Positions 17,546 through 25,078 of a DNA stretch of 50,087 bases are shown one piece after another. Numbering within the stretch: the stretch's first letter is position 1; every line of letters begins with the position of its first letter. Source of the DNA: Alistipes sp. (GTDB taxonomy: Bacteria; Bacteroidota; Bacteroidia; Bacteroidales; Rikenellaceae); the NCBI GenBank assembly GCA_017531305.1, contig JAFXLG010000008.1, positions 1 to 50,087 on the forward strand, given 5' to 3'. The notes beneath the pieces are model-generated. The model was not told the origin of the DNA, did no database searches, and saw only the letters and a list, made by a program, of their open reading frames with translations. A program made the position numbers and the translations under genes.

Positions 17546-18091
17546 ATGGATTTGGTTGTGAAATTACGTAAAATATATAAACGCCTTGCGATGCTCGCAC
17601 TGCTGCTTAGCACTACTCTGCTTAGCGGTTGTATCTTTATGAAGGGAGGTTATTCGCTTTCTGGCGCAAGTATTCCAGAGGGAGCCAAGACCTTCAGTGT
17701 GGCTTATTTCCCCAATAATGCCCCTATGGTTTCTCCTTCGTTGAGTACCACATTGGTTGAGGCGTTGAAGGATCGATTCTCTCGACAGACCAAGCTCAAG
17801 TTAGTCGAGGAGAATGGTGATTTTGCCTTCGAGGGAGAGATTATTGGTTACACCTCTACTACCGCATCTGTGTCGAGCGACAATTATGCGGTGCTTAACC
17901 GTTTGACCATCACCGTTCAGGTCCGCTTTACTAATACGGTTATCCCCGAGAATAGCTTTAATCAGCGATTCACTGCATATACCGATTATGATTCTACTCA
18001 GCTCTTGACTAACATCCAATCGGATCTTGATCAGGAGGTTGTGAAGCAGATTGTGACCGATATTTTCCAAGCTGCGGCATCAAATTGGTAA
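17546..18091 (+). CDS. lptE: LptE family LPS-assembly lipoprotein
   Basis: A 181-residue lipoprotein with an N-terminal hydrophobic stretch and lipobox LLSGC (Cys29). The mature part begins with the GYSLSGASIP motif and carries the family pattern VAYFPNNAP ... LVEALKDRF. LptE plugs the LptD barrel in the outer membrane that delivers lipopolysaccharide to the surface. The start codon is 3 bases after the activator stop. It fits with the Kdo genes elsewhere in the window in showing a complete LPS-type envelope. Confidence 0.85.
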   Translation: MDLVVKLRKIYKRLAMLALLLSTTLLSGCIFMKGGYSLSGASIPEGAKTFSVAYFPNNAPMVSPSLSTTLVEALKDRFSRQTKLKLVEENGDFAFEGEIIGYTSTTASVSSDNYAVLNRLTITVQVRFTNTVIPENSFNQRFTAYTDYDSTQLLTNIQSDLDQEVVKQIVTDIFQAAASNW

Positions 18092-18108
18092 TTTTTTTTC
18101 AGAATCTT

Positions 18109-18564
18109 ATGGCACAGGAAAAAGATAAAATATTTATTCTCGCAAGCGATGTTGAGTATCTGACACAGTCCCGCAGGTGGGGTAGTGAGTCAGATGCTGA
18201 GTCGCACGAGCAGAGTGCAATTTCGGAGTCGCTTAAGGATCTTGTTGCAGAACCTAAGTTAGAATTAAAGAGTGTTGATATAGAAACTCTTACGCGCGTT
18301 ACCTCAAGCGATATTGTAGATAGATTCTTGCGTACCGAACACCACCGAATTGTTGCCGAAGAGGGTGAGCCTGAGGGTGAAATCATCACCTCGGCGGAGC
18401 TTGACGATGAGGATGATTTGGTGAGTGAGGAGTTGGCTGAGGTCTATCTGAGTCAGGGACTTAAAGATATGGCAAAGGAAACTTATCGCAAATTAAGTTT
18501 GCTAAATCCAGAAAAAAGTATTTACTTTGCGGAAATTATTTCGAAAATTGATAGTAATAATTAA
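18109..18564 (+). CDS. Conserved hypothetical protein with C-terminal TPR-like helix pair
   Basis: A 151-residue soluble acidic protein. I choose the ATG at 18109 (MAQEKDKIF); the in-frame TTG at 18085 overlaps the end of lptE and adds a non-conserved lead. The first ~105 residues are low-complexity and acidic; the last ~40 (EELAEVYLSQGLKDMAKETYRKL) form one tetratricopeptide-like hairpin. The position between lptE and secG suggests an envelope or secretion role, but nothing in the sequence proves it. Confidence 0.75.
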   Translation: MAQEKDKIFILASDVEYLTQSRRWGSESDAESHEQSAISESLKDLVAEPKLELKSVDIETLTRVTSSDIVDRFLRTEHHRIVAEEGEPEGEIITSAELDDEDDLVSEELAEVYLSQGLKDMAKETYRKLSLLNPEKSIYFAEIISKIDSNN

Positions 18565-18581
18565 AAACACTTTATAAAGTT

Positions 18582-18938
18582 ATGTTATATTCTATTTGTA
18601 TCGTACTTATCTTGGTTGCAAGTATCATCCTTATTCTTGCAATTTTGGTACAGAACCCTAAGAGCGGTATGGCTGCTAATTTCGGTGCCGCTAATCAGGT
18701 AATGGGTGTTCGTGAGTCTGCCAACATTTTGGAGAAGACTACATGGACTTTGGCAGGTATTATCGTTGCATTGAGCCTTGTTGCTACAATCTCAATGGAG
18801 GATGGTGTCGCTACTCAGTCAACATCTTTGGAGAAGGATGCTGCTGCTTTGATGGAGAAGGCTGCCGCTGCTTCTACTGAGGCTATGCCACAGGCTGAGG
18901 TTCCTGCTGAGACTCCAGCTGAGACACCTGCTGAGTAA
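18582..18938 (+). CDS. secG: Preprotein translocase subunit SecG
   Basis: A 118-residue membrane protein with two hydrophobic segments (3-22 and 56-73) and the SecG loop motif VQNPKSGMAANFG...NILEKTTW between them. SecG assists SecYEG translocation at the inner membrane. The C-terminal ~40 residues are an Ala/Glu/Pro-rich tail ending in ETPAETPAE repeats, common in this phylum. Last gene of its run; a terminator follows. Confidence 0.92.
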   Translation: MLYSICIVLILVASIILILAILVQNPKSGMAANFGAANQVMGVRESANILEKTTWTLAGIIVALSLVATISMEDGVATQSTSLEKDAAALMEKAAAASTEAMPQAEVPAETPAETPAE

Positions 18939-18961
18939 TCCGATAGGGTTTTAGTTATCAT

Positions 18962-18998
18962 GACGCGTTTCACTTCGAGTGGAGCGCGTCTTTTTTTG
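18962..18998 (+). terminator. Intrinsic terminator after secG
   Basis: Stem GACGCGTTTCAC with GTGGAGCGCGTC (18962-18973 with 18979-18990) closed by a TTCGA-type loop and followed by seven T. Confidence 0.88.
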
Positions 18999-19003
18999 TG
19001 TTA

Positions 19004-19119
19004 TTTTGATATCCAGTCACGTCACTCCACCGCACCCGTAACGGGCGTTTTATTAGTGGGGATCGAATCCTGTTAATTTAGTCGCTATTGTTTTGATAGC
19101 CCATCACGTCACTCCACCG
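19004..19119. repeat. Short direct repeat (29 bp, two copies 87 bp apart)
   Basis: A block beginning TTTTGATA and ending CACGTCACTCCACCG occurs at 19004-19032 and 19091-19119. The second copy runs into a full element of the GTCAT repeat family; the first looks like a truncated end of the same family. Confidence 0.7.
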
Positions 19120-19210
19120 AAGCTGTTAGGCTGAGGATTGGAGTCTCTAACGTGAAATCTGAGTGTAGAGATGCCAATCAGCACTCGTTACACTCGGCTG
19201 TGGCATGACG
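19107..19210 (-). repeat. GTCAT-family extragenic element, copy 1
   Basis: About 104 bp. Read on the minus strand it begins CGTCATGCCACAG, continues to GATTGGCATCTCTA, then TAGAGACTCCAATCCTC, and ends CGGTGGAGTGACG. The ends are inverted repeats (GTCA-GCCAC against GTGG-GTGAC) and so is the middle. The same order of blocks is found at 22116-22216 on the other strand. Confidence 0.85.
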
Positions 19211-19267
19211 CTAATATAACAACACAGCACTCTGTAACCGCGTCTTTTTCTTGTCCGTTTTGCGGCT

Positions 19268-19305
19268 AACTAAATTTTTTAGTTAAAAAACTATGAAAAA
19301 TAGTT
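19268..19305 (+). promoter_or_regulatory. Two tandem operator-like dyads before blaI
   Basis: Two 17-bp dyads: AACTAA-N5-TTAGTT (19268-19284) and AACTAT-N5-ATAGTT (19289-19305), centres 21 bp apart (two helical turns). The second overlaps the -33 TTG, and a further half-site TTAGTT lies at 19321-19326. BlaI/MecI repressors bind paired dyads over their own promoter, which is what this looks like. Confidence 0.65.
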
Positions 19306-19333
19306 GCATATGAATTTTTTTTAGTTACCTTTG
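19304..19333 (+). promoter_or_regulatory. Consensus promoter of the blaI-M56 operon
   Basis: TTG at 19304-19306, 19 bases, TACCTTTG at 19326-19333, a full match to the Bacteroidota promoter. The start of transcription is expected about 19337, some 38 bases before the blaI ATG. Confidence 0.8.
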
Positions 19334-19374
19334 CATTAGAAAAGTAAATAAACCACTTAAAACCATATTTCACT

Positions 19375-19731
19375 ATGCAGAAGTTGACCAACAAAGAGGA
19401 GGAGTTGATGCAGCATTTTTGGGCTCATGGGGCGATGTTTGTGCGTGACGTTGTCTTGTTGTATGATGATCCCAAACCTCACTTCAACACCATTTCCACC
19501 ATGGTGCGCACTTTGGAGACGAAGGGTTTTCTTTCGCACGAGGCATTCGGTAACACCTACCGTTATCTGCCCATCATTTCGCAAGAGGAGTTCTCTAAAG
19601 GCGTGTTGGGTAATGTAGTGACCCGTTATTTCGAAAACTCCTACAAGCAGGCTGTCTCGGCTCTTATCGAGGAGGAGAAGATCTCTATCGAGGAGCTGGA
19701 GGAGCTGATCCGCAAGGTACAGAATCAATAA
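19375..19731 (+). CDS. BlaI/MecI/CopY family transcriptional repressor
   Basis: A 118-residue winged-helix DNA-binding protein: LTNKEEELMQHFWAHG at the N-terminus and HFNTISTMVRTLETKGFLSHE (recognition helix and wing) around residues 40-60, followed by a C-terminal dimerisation helix. Members repress their own operon and are released when a partner M56 metallopeptidase is activated. The M56 gene follows 18 bases later and operator-like dyads precede this gene, so the pair forms a self-contained signal switch. No beta-lactamase gene is nearby, so the target genes must lie elsewhere or be the operon itself. Confidence 0.93.
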   Translation: MQKLTNKEEELMQHFWAHGAMFVRDVVLLYDDPKPHFNTISTMVRTLETKGFLSHEAFGNTYRYLPIISQEEFSKGVLGNVVTRYFENSYKQAVSALIEEEKISIEELEELIRKVQNQ

Positions 19732-19749
19732 TCTAATCGCTCGGAAGCT

Positions 19750-22053
19750 ATGTTCGATTTTATTACATATTTAGGTCAGTCGGCTCTCTGTCTGGTGGCA
19801 CTATATATTATATATAAGGCTGCGATGAGTCACGAGACGCTCCATCGACTCAATCGTGTGACATTGCTGATGATGGTTGTTTTATCGGCGGTACTGCCCA
19901 TGTGCAGTATCAAGATCGTGCGCGAGGTGGATGCTGTGCTGACACCGATTGTGGATGAAGAGAGTGTTGTGGCGGTTGCTACAAATGCTGCGCCCGAAAC
20001 CGTAGATTATCGACCCATAATGGAAGACGCTCTGGTTGTGATTTTCCTTATCGGTGTGGCATTTATGGTCGTGCGATTGGTGATGAGTTGGTTGTCGGTG
20101 TGGCGCGTGGTGCGTAGCGGTGAGCATGAGGAGTTGGGCGAGGGTGTACGCCTAACAGTGGTTGAGAAACTTAGTTCGCCATTCAGTTGGTTTCGCCATG
20201 TGGTTGTTTCGCGGACAGATATGGGTGAGAATCGCGATCTGATTCTTGAACATGAGTTGGCTCACGTGCGTTTCGGTCATTCGTGGGATGTGTTGTTTGT
20301 CGATTTGGCGCTCATCGTGTGGTGGTTCAACCCTGCAATGTGGCTTTTGCGCCGCGAGTTGCAGAGTCTGCACGAATACCAAGCCGATGATGCGGTGCTG
20401 AACAGAGGAATAGATGCAAAAACCTATCAGTTATTATTAATAAAAAGAGCAGTTGGCTCAAGACTCCACTCCGTTGCCAACTGCTTGAATCACAGTAATC
20501 TTAAAAACAGAATCACTATGATGTGTAGAAAACAATCTTCAAGGTGGCAGTCTGCAAAGTTGTTGCTCGTACTGCCTATGGTGGCTATTTCGCTCAGCGC
20601 ATTCGCCACAACGGTCTATGTGACTCGCGAGTCACATGACAAAGATAACGAAAATTCCTATAATAACAAAAATTGGAAGAAAGCCGTTATCGAAATTGCA
20701 GGTAGTAAGATACTGCTCAATGATAAGCAGGTGACTCCCGAAGAGTTGGATGCTTGCATCGAGGAGTACATCCTCCAGACTTTGATCTATAATGCTAATG
20801 ACGCTGAGTCTGTTAAGACTTATGAGTCGATATATAATACATTGAAGAAAAATCGCGCCATAGATCAAATCTATCCCAATGGAGAGCGTCCAACATCCAC
20901 AATCCATCTGAACGGTGATAAAATTTATCTTAACGGTGAGTTGATTTCATTGGAAGATATTAAAAAACGTGTGGAGGAGATTAACTCACATACAATTTCA
21001 ATTACGGCTAATGGAGATGCTAACGAGAAGCATATTGCTGAGCTTAAGGAGGCTATACATCACACAGGAAATGTGTTGAAATTGAATTCTACTCAGGATT
21101 CTGATGATCCTACAAAAGCTAAGTTTTATGCTCAGCAGGTCGAGAAAATCGAGGAGCAAATGAAGTTTTTCGATCAGATGAAGTCTGAGTATGAAGCGGT
21201 AATGAAAGAGTTTGAAGCGCTAAAAGATGAGTTTGAGAAGAATGATGAGAAGGCGTATGTAGAGATGCAAAAGCAGTTTACGGAGATGCAAAAGCAGTTT
21301 GCGGAGTTCGAGAATCATTATAGAAGAGAGCTTGAGCCTCTAAATGCCATGCGTATGGCTCTGATTAAGGAGTATAGTAAGAATGGTAACGCAAATATCC
21401 GTCTCGAGGGAGGAAAAATTTATCTCGATGGAAAGCTAACATCAGCCGAGAAGTTGGAAAAGTACTTTGCGGAGAACAAGAAACTTATTAACATCAAAGT
21501 TGCTGATGATAAGAGTGGTGAGGCTCTGGCTAAGGTGAAAGAGTTGGCTCGCCAGAATCAAATCCTCACAATCAATTACGAACAGGTTAGATTCCTGCCA
21601 GCAGAGGAGTCAATTAATCAAGCAAATGAGTCTGCTTCTCGTGCAGCGGAGGCGGTACCTAACTCTCAGTCATCAGAGTCTCAGCAGAAGGATTTGGCTT
21701 ATGTCAAGGTTCAGAAGATGCCAACTTTTCAGGGTGGTGATTTGAATAAATTTATCAATTGGTTGCAAGCTAATGTAAAGTACCCTAAGGATGCATTGGA
21801 TGCCAAGGTCGAGGGGCGTGTTATCTTCTCGTTCGTTGTAGAGAAAGATGGCTCATTGAGTGAGTTTAATGTTTTGCAAACTCCTGATAAGTCATTAGCA
21901 GAAGAGGCAGAGCGAGTATTTAAGGCTTCTCCAAAGGATTGGACTGCTGGAGAGCAGAATGGTAATAAGGTGAGAGTGAAACTTACTGTACCTTTAATCT
22001 TCAAGATGCCAAATGCGGTAATGATGCAAAAAGTGGCGCTTTTTAGTCGTTAA
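19750..22053 (+). CDS. BlaR1-type M56 metallopeptidase with ExbD-like repeats and TonB C-terminal domain
   Basis: A 767-residue membrane sensor protease. Membrane segments are at about 8-24, 36-52, 91-113 and 270-290; the M56 zinc site HELAH is at 168-172 with a downstream LHEYQADD (208-214) supplying the third ligand. After the last membrane helix come three similar ~65-residue periplasmic modules (about 311-370, 382-445, 548-612), each with an I-x-L-x-(G)-K-I-(Y/L)-L-(N/D)-(G/D)-(K/E)-(L/V)-(T/S) strand motif like the ExbD periplasmic domain. A charged coiled coil (about 455-530) separates modules two and three, and a TonB-type C-terminal domain (about 656-753, YPKDALDAKVEGRVIFSFVVEKDG) ends the protein. 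It should cleave BlaI or a partner in response to an envelope signal; the ligand is unknown. Confidence 0.88.
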   Translation: MFDFITYLGQSALCLVALYIIYKAAMSHETLHRLNRVTLLMMVVLSAVLPMCSIKIVREVDAVLTPIVDEESVVAVATNAAPETVDYRPIMEDALVVIFLIGVAFMVVRLVMSWLSVWRVVRSGEHEELGEGVRLTVVEKLSSPFSWFRHVVVSRTDMGENRDLILEHELAHVRFGHSWDVLFVDLALIVWWFNPAMWLLRRELQSLHEYQADDAVLNRGIDAKTYQLLLIKRAVGSRLHSVANCLNHSNLKNRITMMCRKQSSRWQSAKLLLVLPMVAISLSAFATTVYVTRESHDKDNENSYNNKNWKKAVIEIAGSKILLNDKQVTPEELDACIEEYILQTLIYNANDAESVKTYESIYNTLKKNRAIDQIYPNGERPTSTIHLNGDKIYLNGELISLEDIKKRVEEINSHTISITANGDANEKHIAELKEAIHHTGNVLKLNSTQDSDDPTKAKFYAQQVEKIEEQMKFFDQMKSEYEAVMKEFEALKDEFEKNDEKAYVEMQKQFTEMQKQFAEFENHYRRELEPLNAMRMALIKEYSKNGNANIRLEGGKIYLDGKLTSAEKLEKYFAENKKLINIKVADDKSGEALAKVKELARQNQILTINYEQVRFLPAEESINQANESASRAAEAVPNSQSSESQQKDLAYVKVQKMPTFQGGDLNKFINWLQANVKYPKDALDAKVEGRVIFSFVVEKDGSLSEFNVLQTPDKSLAEEAERVFKASPKDWTAGEQNGNKVRVKLTVPLIFKMPNAVMMQKVALFSR

Positions 22054-22060
22054 AAAGTGG

Positions 22061-22095
22061 GCGAGAATCGGATAGGTATTCTCGCTTTTTTTATT
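22061..22095 (+). terminator. Intrinsic terminator after the M56 gene
   Basis: Perfect 8-bp stem GCGAGAAT / ATTCTCGC (22061-22068 with 22078-22085) followed by a T-run. Confidence 0.88.
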
Positions 22096-22115
22096 TAATA
22101 CTTTATATAGGATAA

Positions 22116-22216
22116 CGTCATGCCACAGAGGGCTTTTAAGCCCGATGATTGGCATCTCTAAAGGTAAAATGTTGTATAGAGATTCCAATCCTCGCCAAAG
22201 ACTCGGTGGAATGACA
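22116..22216 (+). repeat. GTCAT-family extragenic element, copy 2
   Basis: About 101 bp with the same block order as the minus-strand reading of 19107-19210: CGTCATGCCACAG, GATTGGCATCTCTA, TAGAGATTCCAATCCTC, CGGTGGAATGAC. Spacer parts differ between copies while the blocks are kept. Together the two copies flank the blaI-M56 operon in inverted orientation. Confidence 0.85.
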
Positions 22217-22234
22217 GGTCTAAGACCTGTTTTA
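22214..22234 (+). terminator. Small hairpin with T-run after the repeat element
   Basis: ACAGGTC-TAA-GACCTGT (7-bp stem) followed by TTTATT. It abuts the right end of the GTCAT element and may be part of it or a back-up terminator. Confidence 0.5.
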
Positions 22235-22280
22235 TTAATTATCTCGTTAAACTATCTTTAGCAAGGTTTGCATCCCACAC

Positions 22281-22302
22281 ATAAAACACCCCTTAGGGGT
22301 GT
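22281..22302 (-). terminator. Terminator of the MATE gene
   Basis: Stem ACACCCC-TTA-GGGGTGT (22286-22302); on the minus strand it is followed by TTTTAT. It sits 14 bases beyond the MATE stop. Confidence 0.8.
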
Positions 22303-22315
22303 GAATTCTCCTTCC

Positions 22316-23635
22316 CTATTCCGCTTGTCGGTAAATCGCCTTCAGCCTATCGGACATGAAGTATTGGAATACACCGCGCAGAGCCATATAGGATGTAAAC
22401 GCCAACCACAAGGCGTTATTGCCCAAGAGTGGTTGCAGTGCAAAAAAGAGCGCAAAATAGGCTACCGAAGCAAACAACATCGAGTTGCGCATGATGCGTG
22501 ATTGGGTGGCTCCAACCATGATGCCGTCCATCATAAATGGCAATGAGCAAACCAACGGAATCATTATTATCCAACCGATATATCGCTCGGCATACTCCAA
22601 TATCAGATCTGCTTCTGTCGCTCCATCCTCTATGAAAAGTCCCAAAAGCTCGCGCCACCAACCTACGTACATGCCCACGTATAGCAGAGCCACCACCATG
22701 CACCAAGCTATACACTTGCGCACGCACTCCTTGAGCGAGCGTAGATCCTTCGCCCCGATGAAGCGACCTGTGAGAGCCTCGGTGGCGTAGGCAAAGCCAT
22801 CGGTCATGTATGAGAATAGGGTGAATAGCTCCATCAGGATGGTGTTGACGGCAAGTATCGTAGCATCGTCCATGCGTGCCGAGGCTGCGGTGAAGAATGT
22901 GTAGGTAGCCACCAAGCAGAGCGTGCGGATGATGATGTCGCGGTTGATTGAGAAGAACTCCTTGAGTGCTTGCCATTCCACCACCTCGTGCCATGTGATG
23001 CGGACAAGCTCACGGCTGTAACGCCACCAAGTGATTATTGCGGTAAGTGCCACACCCGTCCATTGAGCCACCACCGAGGCGTAGGCTATGCCCGTAATGC
23101 CCATATCAAACCTAAAGGCGAACAAGAGACTACATGCGATATGTAGCAGATTGACCACTATGGCAACCACCATAGGTATTACAGCATTCTGCATGCCCGT
23201 AAGCCATCCATTCAGTCCAAACAGCAAGACTCCTGCAGGCACAGCCCAGATGCGGGCAAAGAAGTACTCGGCAACCATCTCGCCGCCGTTCATGATCTTG
23301 AGCGCACCCAAACCAAGCGGTTTTTGCAGTATGAGCATCAGCACTCCCACAGCCAACGATACTGCTATGGCTCGCGCCAACATCAACGTGGTGGTGTGCT
23401 GATCGCCTGCGCCGTAGGCTTGTGCCGTGATGCCGCTGGTACCCATGCGGATGAAGGAGCAATTCCAATAGATGAAATTGAAGATGGTTACACCTATCGC
23501 CAACGATCCTATGGTCGAGACTGTGTCGCCCAAATGACCAGCAATCATCGTTCCCACGATACCCATTATCGGAACGGTGATGTTGGATATGATATTGGGT
23601 ATGGCAATACGAAGTATTTCTTTGTTCATCTTCAT
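22316..23635 (-). CDS. MATE family efflux transporter
   Basis: A 439-residue membrane protein with 12 hydrophobic segments in two similar halves. The N-terminus (EILRIAIPNIISNITVPIMGIVGTMIAGHLG) is the standard start of MATE/DinF-type exporters, and GTSGITAQAYGAGD (about 63-76) is the conserved loop. It exports organic cations or drugs in exchange for Na+ or H+; it is most like the DinF branch. The first of two close ATG codons (23635, MKMNKE) is used; the second (23629) is equally possible. Confidence 0.9.
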   Translation of the reverse strand: MKMNKEILRIAIPNIISNITVPIMGIVGTMIAGHLGDTVSTIGSLAIGVTIFNFIYWNCSFIRMGTSGITAQAYGAGDQHTTTLMLARAIAVSLAVGVLMLILQKPLGLGALKIMNGGEMVAEYFFARIWAVPAGVLLFGLNGWLTGMQNAVIPMVVAIVVNLLHIACSLLFAFRFDMGITGIAYASVVAQWTGVALTAIITWWRYSRELVRITWHEVVEWQALKEFFSINRDIIIRTLCLVATYTFFTAASARMDDATILAVNTILMELFTLFSYMTDGFAYATEALTGRFIGAKDLRSLKECVRKCIAWCMVVALLYVGMYVGWWRELLGLFIEDGATEADLILEYAERYIGWIIMIPLVCSLPFMMDGIMVGATQSRIMRNSMLFASVAYFALFFALQPLLGNNALWLAFTSYMALRGVFQYFMSDRLKAIYRQAE

Positions 23636-23688
23636 TTTCTGACCCCTTTTGGGCTGTAAAGTTAATAATAATCTGGTTTATTGAAGCC

Positions 23689-23696
23689 CAAATATA
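23689..23696 (-). promoter_or_regulatory. -7 box of the MATE gene
   Basis: The minus strand reads TATATTTG, an exact TAnnTTTG match, 53 bases before the ATG. No clear -33 element. Confidence 0.5.
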
Positions 23697-23737
23697 GCTC
23701 GAAGCGTTATTTTATCGTTAAATGGAGTGCTAATTGC

Positions 23738-23767
23738 TTGATAGGAAGAAAAATTAGAGTACCTTTG
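23738..23767 (+). promoter_or_regulatory. Consensus promoter of the pseudouridine synthase gene
   Basis: TTG at 23738-23740, 19 bases, TACCTTTG at 23760-23767; 28 bases before the ATG. Confidence 0.8.
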
Positions 23768-23795
23768 CCACCGCAAAAAAATCAATTTTAAGTAT

Positions 23796-25031
23796 ATGAA
23801 AAACAATAAGCAAGACTCGACATTCGCTGTTTCACGATTTGGTCGCGACAAGCGTCAGCGTATCTCTTCGGCGGAGCAGGTCGAGCGTCGTCCCCGTCCT
23901 CAGCGTGATGCCGACAACGAGGGGCAAAGACCAGCGGGTCATCGTTCGGAGTTTGGTGCCAAGCGTGCATCGTACAATCCTAATTTCTCGGCAGACAATC
24001 GCCTTCGCGGTTCGGAGAGCCGTGGCACAAGAAAGCCTTATGAGCGTTCGGAGCGTGGTTTTGCAGCACGCAAGAACTACAACTCTGAGGAGCGTTCATT
24101 CTCAGGCGAGGAGTCTGGCTCAGAACAGCGCTTTTCGCCACGTTCGGAGTATGGACATCAGGATCGCCGTCAGGGAGGATATAAGCCTGCGTTCAAGTCT
24201 CAGAAGGGTGATTCGGCTCGTGGCGGTTATAAGTCAGGCAATGGTGGTGCGAAGCGTGCGTTCCGTCCCAAGGATGATGCGCAGCGTTCATACCCAAAAT
24301 ATGCAGCCAAGCAGACAGGTGAGATTCGCTTGAATAAGTTTTTGGCTCAGTCGGGACTCTGCTCACGCCGCGAGGCAGATAGCTTTATTCAGGCTGGTCT
24401 GGTGTCGGTAAATGGTGTTATCGTTACCGAGTTGGGTGTTAAGGTAAAGTCATCGGATGAGGTAAAGTTCAACGATTCGAAGGTACAGGGCGAGAAGAAG
24501 GTCTATTTGGTTTTGAACAAGCCAAAGGGATATGTAACCTCTTTGGAGGATCCTCATGCCGACAAGACCGTGATGGATCTTATCAAGGGCGCTTGCGCCG
24601 AGCGTGTCTATCCAGTAGGTCGTTTGGATAAGAATAGTTTGGGCTTGTTACTCTTTACAAACGATGGTGACATCACTCGTCAGCTCACACACCCATCACA
24701 CGAGAAGAAGAAGATCTATCAGGTATCACTCGATAAGCCTCTTACGCGTGCCGATATGGAGCTTATCACCGAGGGTATCACCTTGGAGGATGGCGAGATC
24801 TATGCCGATGAGGTAGCCTATGTGAGCGACTCTAAGACCGAGGTTGGTATCGAGATTCACTCAGGTCGTAACCGTATCGTGCGCCGTATTTTCGAGCATT
24901 TGGGTTACAATGTATTGAAGTTGGATCGAGTATATTATGCTGGTATTACCAAGAAGAATCTCAAGCGTGGTCAGTGGCGTTTCCTTACTCATGAGGAGGT
25001 CGATCGCCTGAAGAGTGGTCGATACGAATAG
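23796..25031 (+). CDS. RsuA/RluB/E/F-family pseudouridine synthase with long RG-rich N-terminal extension
   Basis: A 411-residue protein. The first ~170 residues are a basic, low-complexity, Arg/Gly/Ser/Tyr-rich tail with no fold signature. Then comes an S4 RNA-binding domain (about 176-235, IRLNKFLAQSGLCSRREAD) and a pseudouridine synthase domain with the catalytic Asp in VGRLDKNSLGLLLFTNDGD (about 277-295) and RQLTHPSHEKKKIYQV. It should make pseudouridine in 23S rRNA (RluB-like) in the cytoplasm. The disordered extension is common in Bacteroidota homologues and probably binds RNA. Single-gene unit with promoter and terminator. Confidence 0.92.
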   Translation: MKNNKQDSTFAVSRFGRDKRQRISSAEQVERRPRPQRDADNEGQRPAGHRSEFGAKRASYNPNFSADNRLRGSESRGTRKPYERSERGFAARKNYNSEERSFSGEESGSEQRFSPRSEYGHQDRRQGGYKPAFKSQKGDSARGGYKSGNGGAKRAFRPKDDAQRSYPKYAAKQTGEIRLNKFLAQSGLCSRREADSFIQAGLVSVNGVIVTELGVKVKSSDEVKFNDSKVQGEKKVYLVLNKPKGYVTSLEDPHADKTVMDLIKGACAERVYPVGRLDKNSLGLLLFTNDGDITRQLTHPSHEKKKIYQVSLDKPLTRADMELITEGITLEDGEIYADEVAYVSDSKTEVGIEIHSGRNRIVRRIFEHLGYNVLKLDRVYYAGITKKNLKRGQWRFLTHEEVDRLKSGRYE

Positions 25032-25045
25032 TCGATATGCTTAAC

Positions 25046-25073
25046 AAAAAGAGGCTTCGCGAAGCCTCTTTTT
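25046..25073. terminator. Bidirectional terminator, 28-bp perfect palindrome
   Basis: AAAAAGAGGCTTCG with its exact inverse CGAAGCCTCTTTTT. It lies between the convergent pseudouridine synthase (stop 25031) and C11 peptidase (stop 25079) genes and has a T-run on both strands. Confidence 0.92.
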
Positions 25074-25078
25074 GTTTG

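Noticed and set aside
18085-18108. TTG start overlapping lptE for the gene before secG
   Set aside because: The ATG at 18109 is outside lptE and gives a normal hydrophilic N-terminus.
19375-22053. Beta-lactam resistance switch
   Set aside because: The M56 protein lacks a penicillin-binding sensor domain and no beta-lactamase or PBP gene is adjacent.
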